NCBI GenBank assembly: GCA_030950285.1
Contig: JAUZRR010000002.1
Coordinates: 113,827-177,826, forward strand
Direction of reading: 5' to 3'
Length of the DNA: 64,000 nucleotides
Origin: Planctomycetota bacterium
GTDB taxonomy: Bacteria; Planctomycetota; Phycisphaerae; Phycisphaerales; UBA1924
Of this stretch, positions 8,346 to 16,853 are shown in pieces. Position 1 is the stretch's first letter, and each line of letters opens with the position of its first letter. Both the position numbers and the translations under genes were made by a program. Below the pieces are notes generated by a model, which saw only the letters and a list, made by a program, of their open reading frames with translations, was not told the DNA's origin and searched no databases.

Positions 8346-9125
8346 TCAGTGCGCCGTCTCGATCGGCTGCTTTTTCACGGGCTGGTCGGCGTGGTTGGCG
8401 CCGCCCCGGGCGATCATCTCGCTGGCACGGAAGAGGCTCTCGAACGTGCCGGCGTCGGTCCACCAGCCTTCGAGAATGTCGTGGGTGAGGTCGCCGCGCT
8501 GGAGGTAATAGTTGTTGACGTCGGTGATCTCGAGTTCGCCCCGGCCGCTGGGCTTGAGCCCCTGGCAGACCTCAAAGACGTCGGCGTCGTAGAAGTAGAT
8601 GCCGGTGACGGCGCAGTTGCTCGGCGGGTCGGTCGGCTTCTCGATGATCTCGGCGACCTGCTTGCTGTCGCCCTCGCCCTCGAAACGGACCACCCCGAAC
8701 CGTTGCGGATCGGGGACTTCCTTGAGGAGGATCTTGGCCCCGGAGCGTTGGGTGAAGAAGTCGCCCGCCGCTTTGCGGATGTTCTGTTCGATGATGTTGT
8801 CGCCGAGGATGACGCAGATTTTTTCGCCGTCGGCAAAGTCCTGCGCGAGCTTGAGCGCCTCGGCGATCCCGCCCTCGCCCTCCTGATAGGCGTACTCGAG
8901 GTGCCCGATGCCGAGGTCTTTGCCGTTTTTGAGGAGCTTGAGAAAGTCCCCCGCGTGCTCGCCGCCGGTGACGATGAGAATGTCGGTGATCCCCGCGTTG
9001 AGCAGGCACTCGATCGGGTAGTAGATCATCGGCTTGTCGTAGACCGGCAGCAGGTGTTTGTTCGTCACGAGCGTGAGCGGGCGGAGCCGCGTTCCAAGCC
9101 CTCCTGCGAGGATGACACCCTTCAT
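8346..9125 (-). CDS. rfbA: Glucose-1-phosphate thymidylyltransferase (RmlA)
   Basis: 259 residues from ATG 9125, fixed by GGAAGGAG 6 nt upstream; the frame open to 9449 is not coding. It makes dTDP-glucose from dTTP and glucose-1-phosphate, the entry step to dTDP-rhamnose. Clear motifs: MKGVILAGGLGTRLRPLT (nucleotide binding), KHLLPVYDKPMIYYP, ILGDNIIE (metal/nucleotide), EIIEKPTDPPSNCAVTGIYF, GRGELEITDVNNYYL and a final WWTDAGTFESLF. It is about 30 residues shorter than the Escherichia coli enzyme, lacking its C-terminal extension, as in many short RmlA forms. It is first in the rml cluster and divergent from a lipoprotein gene. Confidence 0.95.
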   Translation of the reverse strand: MKGVILAGGLGTRLRPLTLVTNKHLLPVYDKPMIYYPIECLLNAGITDILIVTGGEHAGDFLKLLKNGKDLGIGHLEYAYQEGEGGIAEALKLAQDFADGEKICVILGDNIIEQNIRKAAGDFFTQRSGAKILLKEVPDPQRFGVVRFEGEGDSKQVAEIIEKPTDPPSNCAVTGIYFYDADVFEVCQGLKPSGRGELEITDVNNYYLQRGDLTHDILEGWWTDAGTFESLFRASEMIARGGANHADQPVKKQPIETAH

Positions 9126-9301
9126 CTCGAACTCCTTCCGAACATCTCGGCCGTGAAAGTATGTGCGCGGGGCAGCCGCACCACTGGTCATCTTATCGGC
9201 TCCCCGGCGGCGCGAAGCCACGCGGGGTTGCGAGAAAGCCACGAACCGTGTGGTGTTTCCGGGACGTGTGGCACCTGAGCACCGGGCAATCCTTGCGCAT
9301 C

Positions 9302-9307
9302 TATACT
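9302..9307 (+). promoter_or_regulatory. Possible -10 box (TATACT) for the lipoprotein gene
   Basis: TATACT lies 48 nt before the ATG at 9355. The same hexamer stands before the integrase gene at 46458. No convincing -35 is visible. Confidence 0.35.
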
Positions 9308-9354
9308 GGAGTGGTGGCCGCGCTGGTGGCGCGGGATTTGTAGTCTGGGAGAAC

Positions 9355-9747
9355 ATGCGAAGACGTCTTGCAGCCATCGTGGTGGTGGGAGCAACTGTTG
9401 TGGCCTTGACCGGCTGCACCGGCTCGCGGCCGACCACGCTCACCGTCACCCCCCAACCCGGAGCGGGGGGATCGTGGAGCGCTGTGCTGCCCGGTCAGGG
9501 CGCGAGATTCGCGTCCGGGATATCGGACATCGCCGGCCAATCCGCATCCGTACCGGCCTGGATCCTCAGCCGCAACGACAACTCGCTGAACGCTCGCGCC
9601 GTTGACCCGGTCCTGGCGACCACCGCCTGGCCGAAGCGTGAGCGGCCGAGCATCCAGCGCCCGATTCTCATCCGGGTCTACGAGCAGCCGGGGCGGTACT
9701 ACTCGTACCGTCCGCAGCGACGGCAGGGCGCCCGCTCGCGGTACTGA
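9355..9747 (+). CDS. Small lipoprotein of unknown function
   Basis: 130 residues from ATG 9355, with GGGAG 5 nt upstream; the open frame from 9163 is longer but has no such signal. The N-terminus MRRRLAAIVVVGATVVALTGC is a lipoprotein signal with lipobox LTGC, so the mature protein starts at Cys21 and is probably membrane anchored. The rest is low in cysteine and Ser/Pro/Arg-rich, ending in a Tyr/Arg-rich segment (PGRYYSYRPQRRQGARSRY). I recognise no family. It is divergent from rmlA and convergent with the fibro-slime gene. Confidence 0.75.
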   Translation: MRRRLAAIVVVGATVVALTGCTGSRPTTLTVTPQPGAGGSWSAVLPGQGARFASGISDIAGQSASVPAWILSRNDNSLNARAVDPVLATTAWPKRERPSIQRPILIRVYEQPGRYYSYRPQRRQGARSRY

Positions 9748-9798
9748 ATCAGCAGGCACGCCCGCGCAGGTCAACACCTCGCCACCAACCCTGGTTCT

Positions 9799-9836
9799 GA
9801 AAAAGAACGCCCGCCGCAACAACTGCGGACGGGCGT
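9799..9836 (-). terminator. Terminator of the fibro-slime gene
   Basis: The inverted repeat ACGCCCGCCGCA (from 9807) with TGCGGACGGGCGT (to 9836), with one bulged base, is followed on the minus strand by TTCTTTTTC (9799-9806 region). It lies 30 nt beyond the minus-strand stop at 9866. Confidence 0.75.
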
Positions 9837-9865
9837 GGGGTGGGGTCAGCGTGGAAGCGTCTCGA

Positions 9866-10783
9866 TCAATCGAAGAGCCCCGAGACGGTGGGCACGTTGA
9901 TGTCGCGGAGCTGGAGCGTTGTTTCGATGCGGAAGTTCGACTGTGTCGTGTGCCGTTCGGCGAAGAAGAAGTGCAGGGAGTAGGTCTCGCCGTCCTGCAG
10001 CCAGCTGAGCCGGTCGAGCAGAACAGTCTGGTCCAGCGCCCCGTGCACCCCGCCGAGGTCGATCACGAGCTTGCCGTCGACAAAGACCCAGACATCATCG
10101 TCACCGATGAAGCGGAACTCCTGCCCGGCATCGGCCTGGTATACAAACTCGGTGGCGAGTTCGTAGGTAAAGTGGAAGTTTTTACCCGTGTTGTTGTAGT
10201 TGCCGAACAGCTCCTGGTTGATGGGGAAGAACCCGCCGAGACTCGAAAAGACCGAGTCGCTCTTGTCGTCGAACACGTACTTGTTGGTGCCCGGTTCGCG
10301 GTGCAGTGTGACCGGCAGCGCAACACTCAGGTTCACACCCGGGGTGTCACGGAACCACTGCGCAAAGCCCTCGGCGTTGTGTACCGCCAGGCCCGACCTC
10401 TGGGCGTTCCCGAGCGAGTCGCCTTCCATAGAGAGCATGTAGCTCCGCGGCTGCATGATCTTGTTCCCGTTGCCGTCCTTCCACTCGCGGGTCACCTTGC
10501 GGCCCTGGGTGCTGAAGACGGGCTTGCCGTCGGCGTCCAGCTCGTCGGCGACGATGTCGATGTAGTGCCCGTACGAGCCGCGGCCGTTGGCCTTCTTTGG
10601 CTGCCATTCAAAGTCGTCGTGCCCGCCGTTCTGGTTGCGAGCAAGGAAGTCCCGGACCGTGCCCGTGAGGGTCACCGAATCGGGAAGGTTGTCGCCCCCA
10701 CCCTGGGCCATCGCGGGGGTGACGCCGCCGACAGCAAACAGGAGCAGGGCAACAGGAAGCATTCGTCGGGTAGTCGTCGGCAT
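9866..10783 (-). CDS. Secreted fibro-slime domain protein
   Basis: 305 residues from ATG 10783 behind GGAGGA (8 nt). N-terminal signal peptide (LPVALLLFAVGGVTPAMAQ). The C-terminal half carries the fibro-slime hallmark: FTYELATEFVYQAGQEF-like strand, then FRFIGDDDVWVFVDGKLVID, LGGVHG, and a final ETYSLHFFFAERHTTQSNF. This beta-sandwich family occurs in secreted adhesive or slime-associated proteins and resembles PA14-like carbohydrate-binding modules; the DDD motif probably binds calcium. No PEP-CTERM tail is present, so it may be released. It is monocistronic by layout, with a terminator downstream. Substrate unknown. Confidence 0.88.
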   Translation of the reverse strand: MPTTTRRMLPVALLLFAVGGVTPAMAQGGGDNLPDSVTLTGTVRDFLARNQNGGHDDFEWQPKKANGRGSYGHYIDIVADELDADGKPVFSTQGRKVTREWKDGNGNKIMQPRSYMLSMEGDSLGNAQRSGLAVHNAEGFAQWFRDTPGVNLSVALPVTLHREPGTNKYVFDDKSDSVFSSLGGFFPINQELFGNYNNTGKNFHFTYELATEFVYQADAGQEFRFIGDDDVWVFVDGKLVIDLGGVHGALDQTVLLDRLSWLQDGETYSLHFFFAERHTTQSNFRIETTLQLRDINVPTVSGLFD

Positions 10784-10933
10784 CGTTCATTCCTCCGTTC
10801 GTCAGCAGCGGTGTGGAAACAACGCTGCGGGGTCAGGAGAGAAAGTGCGATTCACGCCGCGACGATGCCAGTTGCTGCCAGAGCAAACGGGGAGAACGCG
10901 AACGGTTGTGCCGATTGAAACAGCTTTGACGCT

Positions 10934-11206
10934 CTATTCCTCGTCAAAACCGGCAGCGATGAGCTTGTCGAGAGCTTTGAGTGCTTCGGCGGCGTCCTTG
11001 CCCTCGGCGACGATCTCCAGCGTGGTGCCCTGGGTCGCCGCGAGCATCATCATCTGCATAATGGATTTGCCGTCGACTTCGGTGTCGCCCTTGCGCACGG
11101 TGATGGTGCTGGCAAACGTGCCGGCGCAGTCCACAAACGCCATCGCCGGCCGGGCGTGAAGCCCGAGCCGGTTCACGATCTTCGCATGGAGAGTCTGACG
11201 CGCCAA
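10934..11206 (-). CDS. ptsH: HPr-family phosphocarrier protein
   Basis: 90 residues from TTG 11206, chosen because GGGAG lies 7 nt upstream and the resulting length matches HPr (85-90). The active-site histidine is in RLGLHARPAMAF, and the regulatory serine region is GKSIMQMMMLAATQG. HPr relays phosphate in the phosphotransferase system. It lies 79 nt downstream of an EIIA-Ntr-like gene and after an hpf gene, an arrangement like the rpoN-linked nitrogen PTS of proteobacteria. No sugar permease or enzyme I is in the window, so a regulatory role is more likely than sugar uptake. Confidence 0.92.
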   Translation of the reverse strand: MARQTLHAKIVNRLGLHARPAMAFVDCAGTFASTITVRKGDTEVDGKSIMQMMMLAATQGTTLEIVAEGKDAAEALKALDKLIAAGFDEE

Positions 11207-11285
11207 GGTTCGCTCCCGGCGTGGGCGAGTGCAGAGAAAGGAAAGGGCACCGAAGCGCCCGGAAGGGTCTCGGTCCGAGAACGGG

Positions 11286-11759
11286 TCACCCGAGTTGCTG
11301 GTCGTCGGCCTCACCCAGAAGCGTGCGGACCTCCTCGGGAGTGGTCGCCTGGCGGAGGAACCGGCGGAAGGTGTCCTTGCTCAGGTTCTTGAAGATGACC
11401 TCCATCGCGTGCAGATGGTCCTCGGGCTTGTCCTCGGGGCTCAGCAACAGAAAGACCGAATACACCGGCTGCTTGTCGAGCGCGTTGAAGTCCACACCCG
11501 AACCGCTCAGGCCGATCGCCGCGGTCATCTCGGTCACCGCCGGGTGCTTGACGTGCGGCACCGCCACGCCCTTCCCGAACCCCGTCGATCCCTTGCGCTC
11601 GCGGTCGAGCACGCTCTGGATCAGTTCGTCCCGCAGCGACGCGTCCACAGCACCCGCGGCAATAAGAGCGTCGAGCAGTTCGGCGATCACCTCGTTACGC
11701 TCGGTGGCGGCGAGCTGAGAAACGATGGCTCCGTCTTTGACAAGCGCGCTGAGCTTCAT
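11286..11759 (-). CDS. ptsN: PTS EIIA, fructose/nitrogen-regulatory type
   Basis: 157 residues from ATG 11759 (MKLSALVKDGAIV); the frame extends upstream, but that part is antisense to nothing known and has shadow composition. The conserved phosphorylatable histidine is in GFGKGVAVPHVKHPAV. FLLLSPEDKPEDHLHAM and an LGEADDQ end are typical of EIIA-Ntr. It accepts phosphate from HPr/NPr and usually acts as a regulator rather than in transport. It lies between hpf (95 nt upstream) and ptsH (79 nt downstream), all on the minus strand. Confidence 0.9.
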   Translation of the reverse strand: MKLSALVKDGAIVSQLAATERNEVIAELLDALIAAGAVDASLRDELIQSVLDRERKGSTGFGKGVAVPHVKHPAVTEMTAAIGLSGSGVDFNALDKQPVYSVFLLLSPEDKPEDHLHAMEVIFKNLSKDTFRRFLRQATTPEEVRTLLGEADDQQLG

Positions 11760-11853
11760 GATGTTGCGTTCACTCCGGGGCTCGACGACAAGCAAAGCTT
11801 GCCGCGGGGGGGTCGTTTGGTGGTCGTGGTTGGGGCTTGCTGCACGGGCACGT

Positions 11854-12162
11854 TCAGCGGTTGTTCTGCTTGAGCTTCTCTTTGAAGTCGTGGAGTTGGC
11901 GCTGGGCCTTGGCAAACGCCAAATCGACTGCCGCGTAGAGGTCGGCGTCGTGGGCTTTGGCGACAAAGTTCGCGTGCTTCTCGACATCGATCACCATGTC
12001 GACACCAAACTTCCCGTGGGCGTGGTGCTCGTCGGCGGTCACCGTGACCGTGACCGCCTGCACGCCGTCGAAGTATCTGGGCAGTCTGTCGGCCCGGGTC
12101 TGGGCGTGTTCCCTGATCGCGGGGGTGATTTCCAGGTTCCGTCCAACGACATCGATCCTCAT
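11854..12162 (-). CDS. hpf: Ribosome hibernation-promoting factor, short form (HPF/RaiA)
   Basis: 102 residues from ATG 12162 with GGAGTGA upstream. MRIDVVGRNLEITPAIREHAQTRADRL is the typical beta1-alpha1 opening. HGKFGVDMVIDVEKHANFVAKAHDADLYAAVDLAFAK-type sequence follows, and the protein ends KLKQNNR without the long-form C-terminal dimerisation domain. HPF binds the 30S decoding centre and dimerises or silences ribosomes in stationary phase. It is first in the cluster hpf-ptsN-ptsH, suggesting joint control with stress or nutrient signalling. Confidence 0.93.
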   Translation of the reverse strand: MRIDVVGRNLEITPAIREHAQTRADRLPRYFDGVQAVTVTVTADEHHAHGKFGVDMVIDVEKHANFVAKAHDADLYAAVDLAFAKAQRQLHDFKEKLKQNNR

Positions 12163-12250
12163 CGGGGTCACTCCGTGCCGGGGCCGAGAAGAGGGCGGGC
12201 CACGAGAGACCCGATCCCAAGATCCATCATATCCCATCGAAGACGTCGGC

Positions 12251-13150
12251 TCAGGAATCGGGGTCCGCCGGTGCGGGTGGCGGGGCTGGTGGACCCGCCG
12301 AGGGCTGGTACGGCGGCGCGAGCGTGCCCCCCCGGTCCTCGATTGCTTCGTTCGCCAGCCGCTCGGGCACCAGCACACCCCCGGTCACAAAGAACCGCAG
12401 TGCTTCCTCGACGCTCATCGGCAGGTCGATAAGGTCGGCCGAGGGCAGGTTGATCGCAAACCCGGTAAAGGGTGTCGGGCTGGTCGGGATAAAGACCGTC
12501 ACCACGTCGGCCTGCATCTCCTCGGCGATCATCTTGAGCGACGGACCGGTCACCAGCCCGATTGTCCAGATCCCCTTGCGGGGGTACTGCGCCATCACCA
12601 CGCGGTTGAACGCGATCGGCCGATCACCAAGCACCATCTGCACGACCTGCTTCACGTGCGGGTAAACCTGCTTGAAAACGGGCACGCGGGAGAAGAGGTC
12701 CTCGACTCGGCCGTAGACCTTTCGGCCGAGGTAGCCGCCGAGGAAACGCCCAGCGAAATAGATCACGACGATCGCGATAATCAGGCCGGTTGCTTGCAGA
12801 TACCAGTGGCTCTGCCACGCCTGGCGGAACTTGTCGCGGCGGAGCAGCTCGCGGACACCGGCGTCGGGCATATCGACGATGCCGGGAACCTTCCGATCGG
12901 CCCGGGCCTCGACGATCTCCTCGTCGCTGATCCGGAACCACCCGGGAAGTTTCTCCTCCGCAACGAGCCGTGGGTAGATTTCGATCACCGCGATGCGGAC
13001 GCCGCGATTGATCGGCTCGCCGATGTTGTTGTTCAGGAACATCAGCAACTGAAAGAGAATCCAGAGCGTGAGCACCGAAGGCAGCAAAATGCCCAGCCCC
13101 CGGCCGAAGAACCGCTTGAAGTCTCCCATAAAGGTCTTGTGCTCAGCCAT
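12251..13150 (-). CDS. DUF502 family inner-membrane protein
   Basis: 299 residues from ATG 13150. Two membrane segments near the N-terminal half (LGILLPSVLTLWILFQLLMF and ATGLIIAIVVIYFAGRFLGG) flank a periplasmic loop. The conserved DUF502 motifs VTVFIPTSPTPFTGF and DLPMSVEEALRFFVTGGV follow. The C-terminal 40 residues are a Pro/Ala-rich tail peculiar to this protein. The family is widespread in Gram-negative bacteria and plant mitochondria (COV-like), with no settled biochemical role. It lies 88 nt upstream of hpf in the same direction and could be cotranscribed. Confidence 0.9.
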   Translation of the reverse strand: MAEHKTFMGDFKRFFGRGLGILLPSVLTLWILFQLLMFLNNNIGEPINRGVRIAVIEIYPRLVAEEKLPGWFRISDEEIVEARADRKVPGIVDMPDAGVRELLRRDKFRQAWQSHWYLQATGLIIAIVVIYFAGRFLGGYLGRKVYGRVEDLFSRVPVFKQVYPHVKQVVQMVLGDRPIAFNRVVMAQYPRKGIWTIGLVTGPSLKMIAEEMQADVVTVFIPTSPTPFTGFAINLPSADLIDLPMSVEEALRFFVTGGVLVPERLANEAIEDRGGTLAPPYQPSAGPPAPPPAPADPDS

Positions 13151-13322
13151 GATCGGTGGGCCGGTCCGCGCGAGTGCGCCAAACAGTGTGTAGGGTCATG
13201 GTCAGAATCAAACGCTCGCGGGATTGTACGGAACTCACACCCGCGGCTTGCGGCTCGCGGACGCCTCGGGACAAATCGTGCACAACCCGCTCTGCCTTCC
13301 GCGACAGCACAACCCTCGCGAG

Positions 13323-13352
13323 AAAAAAGCCGGGTCGCGCAAGCAACCCGGC
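13323..13352 (-). terminator. Terminator of tRNA-Ile
   Basis: On the minus strand GCCGGGT and ACCCGGC (13346-13352 and 13329-13335) form a 7-bp stem followed directly by TTTTTT (13328-13323), just downstream of the tRNA. Confidence 0.9.
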
Positions 13353-13364
13353 CGTGGTCGACAA

Positions 13365-13438
13365 TGGGCCTAACAGGACTTGAACCTGTGACCTCGCCCT
13401 TATCAGGGGCGCGCTCTAGCCAACTGAGCTATAGGCCC
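13365..13438 (-). tRNA. tRNA-Ile (anticodon GAT)
   Basis: 74 nt. The minus strand starts GGGCCTATAGCTCAGTTGG. The anticodon arm reads CCCCTGATAAGGG (anticodon GAT) and the T-arm contains GGTTCAAGTCC. The acceptor GGGCCTA pairs with TAGGCCC, with discriminator A. CCA is not encoded. Confidence 0.97.
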
Positions 13439-13500
13439 GCAACACACCCCGCCGGCTCGTCGGCCGACGGGGTGCAAGTATAGGGCAAACCTGCGCCGTG

Positions 13501-15561
13501 TCACGTCGCGGAGGCCCCCGGATTCGCATCCCCGGCAACAACCGGCAGCCAGAGCACAAACTCGGCCCCGGGCTCGCTCGAAACCGCCAGCCTCAGATCA
13601 CCACGCAGCGAACGGGCGACCGACCGCGCCAACGCCAGCCCGAGCCCGAGCCCCGACGACCCGTCGTCGGCGTGCGAGTGGGCGCGGGTGAAGGGCTTGA
13701 AGATCCGCCGCCGTTCCCGAGGCGCGATCCCCGGCCCAAAGTCACGCACCCGGAACTCGACACCCCGCCCGACCGGCCGCACACGGAGTGTCACGCGGCG
13801 GTCGTTGGCCTCGCCCGCATATTTACAGGCGTTGTCGATCAGGTTCCCCAGCACCCGATCCAGTGATGCCGCGTCGGCCGCGACCGACAGCCCCGGCTGC
13901 ACATCGGCGTCCACTTCGAGCGTCATCCCCGTCGGGTCGGCCCGCTGTTCGAGCAACGGCACCACCGTGTCGAGCAACTGCTGCACCGGCTGCGGCTCGA
14001 CCCCCGCGCTCCGGCTGCCCCCGGTGCGGGTGTAAATCAGCACGTTCTCAACAATCGTCGCCAGCCGTTCGGACTCACGCTTGAGCGTCGTGAGATACTC
14101 CGCCCGCCGATCCTCGCCCCGGACCATCCCGTCGGCGAGCATCTGCGAGTACATGCAGAACGTCGTCAACGGCGTGCGCAGCTCGTGGGTCACCGCAGAC
14201 GCGAACCGCCCGCGGCGCTCCGAGAGCGCCAGCGACGCCCGCAGCACCAGCCCGATCGCCACCACCGCCGCCACCACCGCAAACCACGCGACCACCAGCA
14301 CGATCCGCGTCGGGGTGAAGCCCGACCGGTCCGGCTGAAGCGTGACCCCCGGCGCGAGCACCGCCGGGACGCTCGCCAAGAGCCGCCCGGCGCTGGTCAG
14401 GCCCGCCGGCTGGGTCCCGGTCAGCTGCGCGGATGCAAGCTCGACAACCGGTTCGAGATCGGCCTCGGGAAGCAAGTCACGCACCGAGTCGAGCAGGTCG
14501 GCGCGGAGCGCAGGCCAGTCGATCCAGAACCCCTGCAGCAGCTCACGCCCGTTCACCGTGACCACACGCACAAACAACAGCTCCGCCTCGCCCGTCGTCG
14601 GGTTGGCCCGCCAGACCGGGGTGAACCTGCCTTGCACCACGCCGTCGGCGTCGGCCCCTGCATTCGGCCACCCCAGCACGCTCGACGCCCCGGGCACGAC
14701 CCGCGTTTCACCATCGGCAGCCAACTCCGCAGCGATCGGCGTCTCGGCGGCGCGTTCGCCGGCTCGCTGCCGGGGCAAGGGCTCCGGCAGCGCGTTCCGC
14801 TGCTGCGCCTTGGCGATGGTCTGCTGCCGCGCAGCAAACTCGGCCTCCGAGCGGTCCTCCTCGCTGGCCGACTGCCCCGACTGCGCCGTCTGCGCACTCG
14901 CAGCCTGCCCGCTCTCGGTCTGCGCATCCGGTTCCAGCGCAGACTGCTGCCGGGCAAACAGCCGCAACTCCCGCTCGGCCTGGTTGAGTGGCAGTACATC
15001 ACCCCCCGATTTGATCGACATCCGCCCCGCTCCGGTGTCGGTGCCGTTCGACTCTTCGCCGAACCGCGTCCCCCGCAGGATCGAGTTGAGATCGAGCAGC
15101 TCCCGCTCGACCGTCAGAATGTCGGCCAGCGGCAGCGACTCGGCGTCGAGCCGATCGCGCAGCGAGGCGTCCGGCGCCTGCGGCGAACTCAGCCACCCCT
15201 CGGGCGTGCTCTCAAAGTGCAACCTTATGTACTCGTCCGCCCCAGAAAGCAGCGGCGAAGGCACCAGCACCTCGCCCGCGCCCACCGGTTCCCACATCCG
15301 GTTGTACGCACGGGCCGCCGGGTAGAACGCGCGGTAGTGGAAGTAGGGTCGTCCGGTCTCCGTCGCGATGATCGGGCTGAGCATGCCGTCCATCCGCCAC
15401 AGCGAGAGCCGCACCGCCTCTTGCAGCTGCGCGTCCTGGCGTGCGAATCGCTCGCTGCGTTCCAGCCGCAACACCTGCCACGTCACCCACCCGAGGCCGT
15501 CGATCAGCAGCAGCGCGCACACCGCAAAGATCAACCATGTCAGCCGGCGGTGGGCGTTCAT
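13501..15561 (-). CDS. Membrane sensor histidine kinase
   Basis: 686 residues from ATG 15561. TM1 is at about residues 8-28 and TM2 at 419-440, enclosing a large extracytoplasmic sensor of about 390 residues with a Gln/Ala/Ser-rich low-complexity stretch (about 205-290). After TM2 come the H-box ASAVTHELRTPL (His459), the N-box NLIDNACKYAGE, G1 RDFGPGIAP and G2 SSGLGLGLALARSV, so dimerisation and ATPase domains are complete. The start codon overlaps the stop of the response-regulator gene by 4 nt (ATGA), so the two are translationally coupled. The sensed signal is unknown. Confidence 0.93.
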   Translation of the reverse strand: MNAHRRLTWLIFAVCALLLIDGLGWVTWQVLRLERSERFARQDAQLQEAVRLSLWRMDGMLSPIIATETGRPYFHYRAFYPAARAYNRMWEPVGAGEVLVPSPLLSGADEYIRLHFESTPEGWLSSPQAPDASLRDRLDAESLPLADILTVERELLDLNSILRGTRFGEESNGTDTGAGRMSIKSGGDVLPLNQAERELRLFARQQSALEPDAQTESGQAASAQTAQSGQSASEEDRSEAEFAARQQTIAKAQQRNALPEPLPRQRAGERAAETPIAAELAADGETRVVPGASSVLGWPNAGADADGVVQGRFTPVWRANPTTGEAELLFVRVVTVNGRELLQGFWIDWPALRADLLDSVRDLLPEADLEPVVELASAQLTGTQPAGLTSAGRLLASVPAVLAPGVTLQPDRSGFTPTRIVLVVAWFAVVAAVVAIGLVLRASLALSERRGRFASAVTHELRTPLTTFCMYSQMLADGMVRGEDRRAEYLTTLKRESERLATIVENVLIYTRTGGSRSAGVEPQPVQQLLDTVVPLLEQRADPTGMTLEVDADVQPGLSVAADAASLDRVLGNLIDNACKYAGEANDRRVTLRVRPVGRGVEFRVRDFGPGIAPRERRRIFKPFTRAHSHADDGSSGLGLGLALARSVARSLRGDLRLAVSSEPGAEFVLWLPVVAGDANPGASAT

Positions 15562-16310
15562 GCGTCACCCGCCCCGGCGGCGCGTTCCTGCGATTCTGCC
15601 ACGCCGTCCTCGCCCGTGTCGGCCGCGAGCATGTACCCCCTGCCCCGCACCGTCAGCACAATGCCCGGCTTGGTCGAGTCATCCCCGAGCTGCTCGCGGA
15701 GTCGCGCAACCGCCATGTCCACCGTCCGCGTGTGCGTGCCTCGGGGGTCGATGCCCCAGACCCTTTGGAGAAACTCATCCCGCGAGATCGCCCGACCTCG
15801 GTTCGACGCGAGATACTCAAGCACCTCGGCCTCGCGCTGGGCCAGCACCGCCCGCCGCCCGTCGGCAAACACGACCTCGCGGCGGGCAAAGTCGATCGAA
15901 CACCCAGAGAGCACGAGCTTCTCGATCGTCTTGGGGCGCTCGGCCGAACGACGCAGCACCGCCTCGACACGCGCCAAAAGCTCGGCCGCGTTGAACGGCT
16001 TGACCACATAATCGTCCGCCCCCAGACGCAACCCGCGCACCCGGTCCTCGGGCTCGCCCCGCGCGGTCAAAAAAATCACCGGCAGCCCCGGCCGCACCAG
16101 CCGAAGCTCTTCGAGCACGCTCAGCCCGTCGCGCCTGGGCATCGAGATATCCAGCAGCACCAGGTCGATCTCGGCGGCCGACGCGATCTCGAACCCCTCG
16201 CGCCCGTCCGCCGCTTGCAGGATCGCGTACCCCGACATCTCCAGCGCATCGCACACCCCGCGACGGATCGCAGCGTCATCCTCAACAACAAGCACACGGG
16301 CGAGCGGCAA
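15558..16310 (-). CDS. OmpR-type response regulator
   Basis: 250 residues if it begins at TTG 16310, where GGAG stands 7 nt upstream; ATG 16355 gives 15 more residues but has no Shine-Dalgarno. Receiver domain: VLVVEDDAA (acidic pair), LVLLDISMPRRDG (phosphoacceptor Asp), PVIFLTARGE (Thr) and DDYVVKPF (Lys). The C-terminal winged helix is of the trans_reg_C type (REAEVLEYLASNRGRAISRD, GTHTRTVDMAVARLREQL, ILTVRGRGYML). It is presumably phosphorylated by the overlapping histidine kinase and regulates transcription. Target genes are not evident. Confidence 0.93.
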   Translation of the reverse strand: MPLARVLVVEDDAAIRRGVCDALEMSGYAILQAADGREGFEIASAAEIDLVLLDISMPRRDGLSVLEELRLVRPGLPVIFLTARGEPEDRVRGLRLGADDYVVKPFNAAELLARVEAVLRRSAERPKTIEKLVLSGCSIDFARREVVFADGRRAVLAQREAEVLEYLASNRGRAISRDEFLQRVWGIDPRGTHTRTVDMAVARLREQLGDDSTKPGIVLTVRGRGYMLAADTGEDGVAESQERAAGAGDA

Positions 16311-16483
16311 GACGGGGCTCCGGGGGGGCGCAAGGTGCAAACCAATTGCTAACATACATCGGGTCGAACGGGGACGAGGCCCAACGTAGTCTACAAGCAG
16401 GAGACCAGAACACGAAGGCCTCAGAAAAAGCCCGGCCGGGGGCAAAACCGGCACCGGCGCGAGGGGGAAGAAGGCCGCATACG

Positions 16484-16515
16484 CCCCGCACGATCAGTCG
16501 AATCGACGTGCGGGG
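16484..16515 (-). terminator. Hairpin directly downstream of a 33-codon ORF
   Basis: CCCCGCACG (16484-16492) pairs with CGTGCGGGG (16507-16515) across a 14-nt loop. It abuts the TGA of the tiny ORF on the minus strand. There is no T run, so it is a weak terminator or an RNA 3' end. Confidence 0.4.
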
Positions 16516-16617
16516 TCATCCCACTTCCAGCAACTGCCGGCCCAGCGTTTGCAGGCCTCCAAAGAGCAGGCACACATCACCTGCCACCGCCAGCACGCGC
16601 AGGCGATTCGTCGCCAT
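16516..16617 (-). CDS. Possible 33-residue small protein
   Basis: An ATG at 16617 behind GGCGGGG opens 33 codons: MATNRLRVLAVAGDVCLLFG, then a hydrophobic/amphipathic end LQTLGRQLLEVG and TGA. Good-looking amphipathic composition, a Shine-Dalgarno-like run and a hairpin right after the stop favour a real gene. The short length makes chance likely too. No family recognised. Confidence 0.3.
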   Translation of the reverse strand: MATNRLRVLAVAGDVCLLFGGLQTLGRQLLEVG

Positions 16618-16853
16618 ATGAGCCCCGCCGATAGACCACCCTCACACCGCAGTGGGTGTGACAGATGGCTCGAAGGGGCATGGGGATGGTCTGGTACGCA
16701 TCGGTGGGCTCCTGCTTCGTGTCGGTGCTGGCGGTCGCGGCGTGCGACCGGCATATAGAGAGATACCGACCGGAAGGGCCCGGTTGCGCAACCGCTTGGT
16801 CACACGGCTGCCGAAAGGGGGCTGAGAGCGCAGGAGGGCGAAAAATAATCGCA

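Noticed and set aside
14185..16011. 608-codon plus-strand frame opposite the two-component genes
   Set aside because: Arg/Pro/His-rich shadow composition and full overlap with histidine kinase and response-regulator genes.
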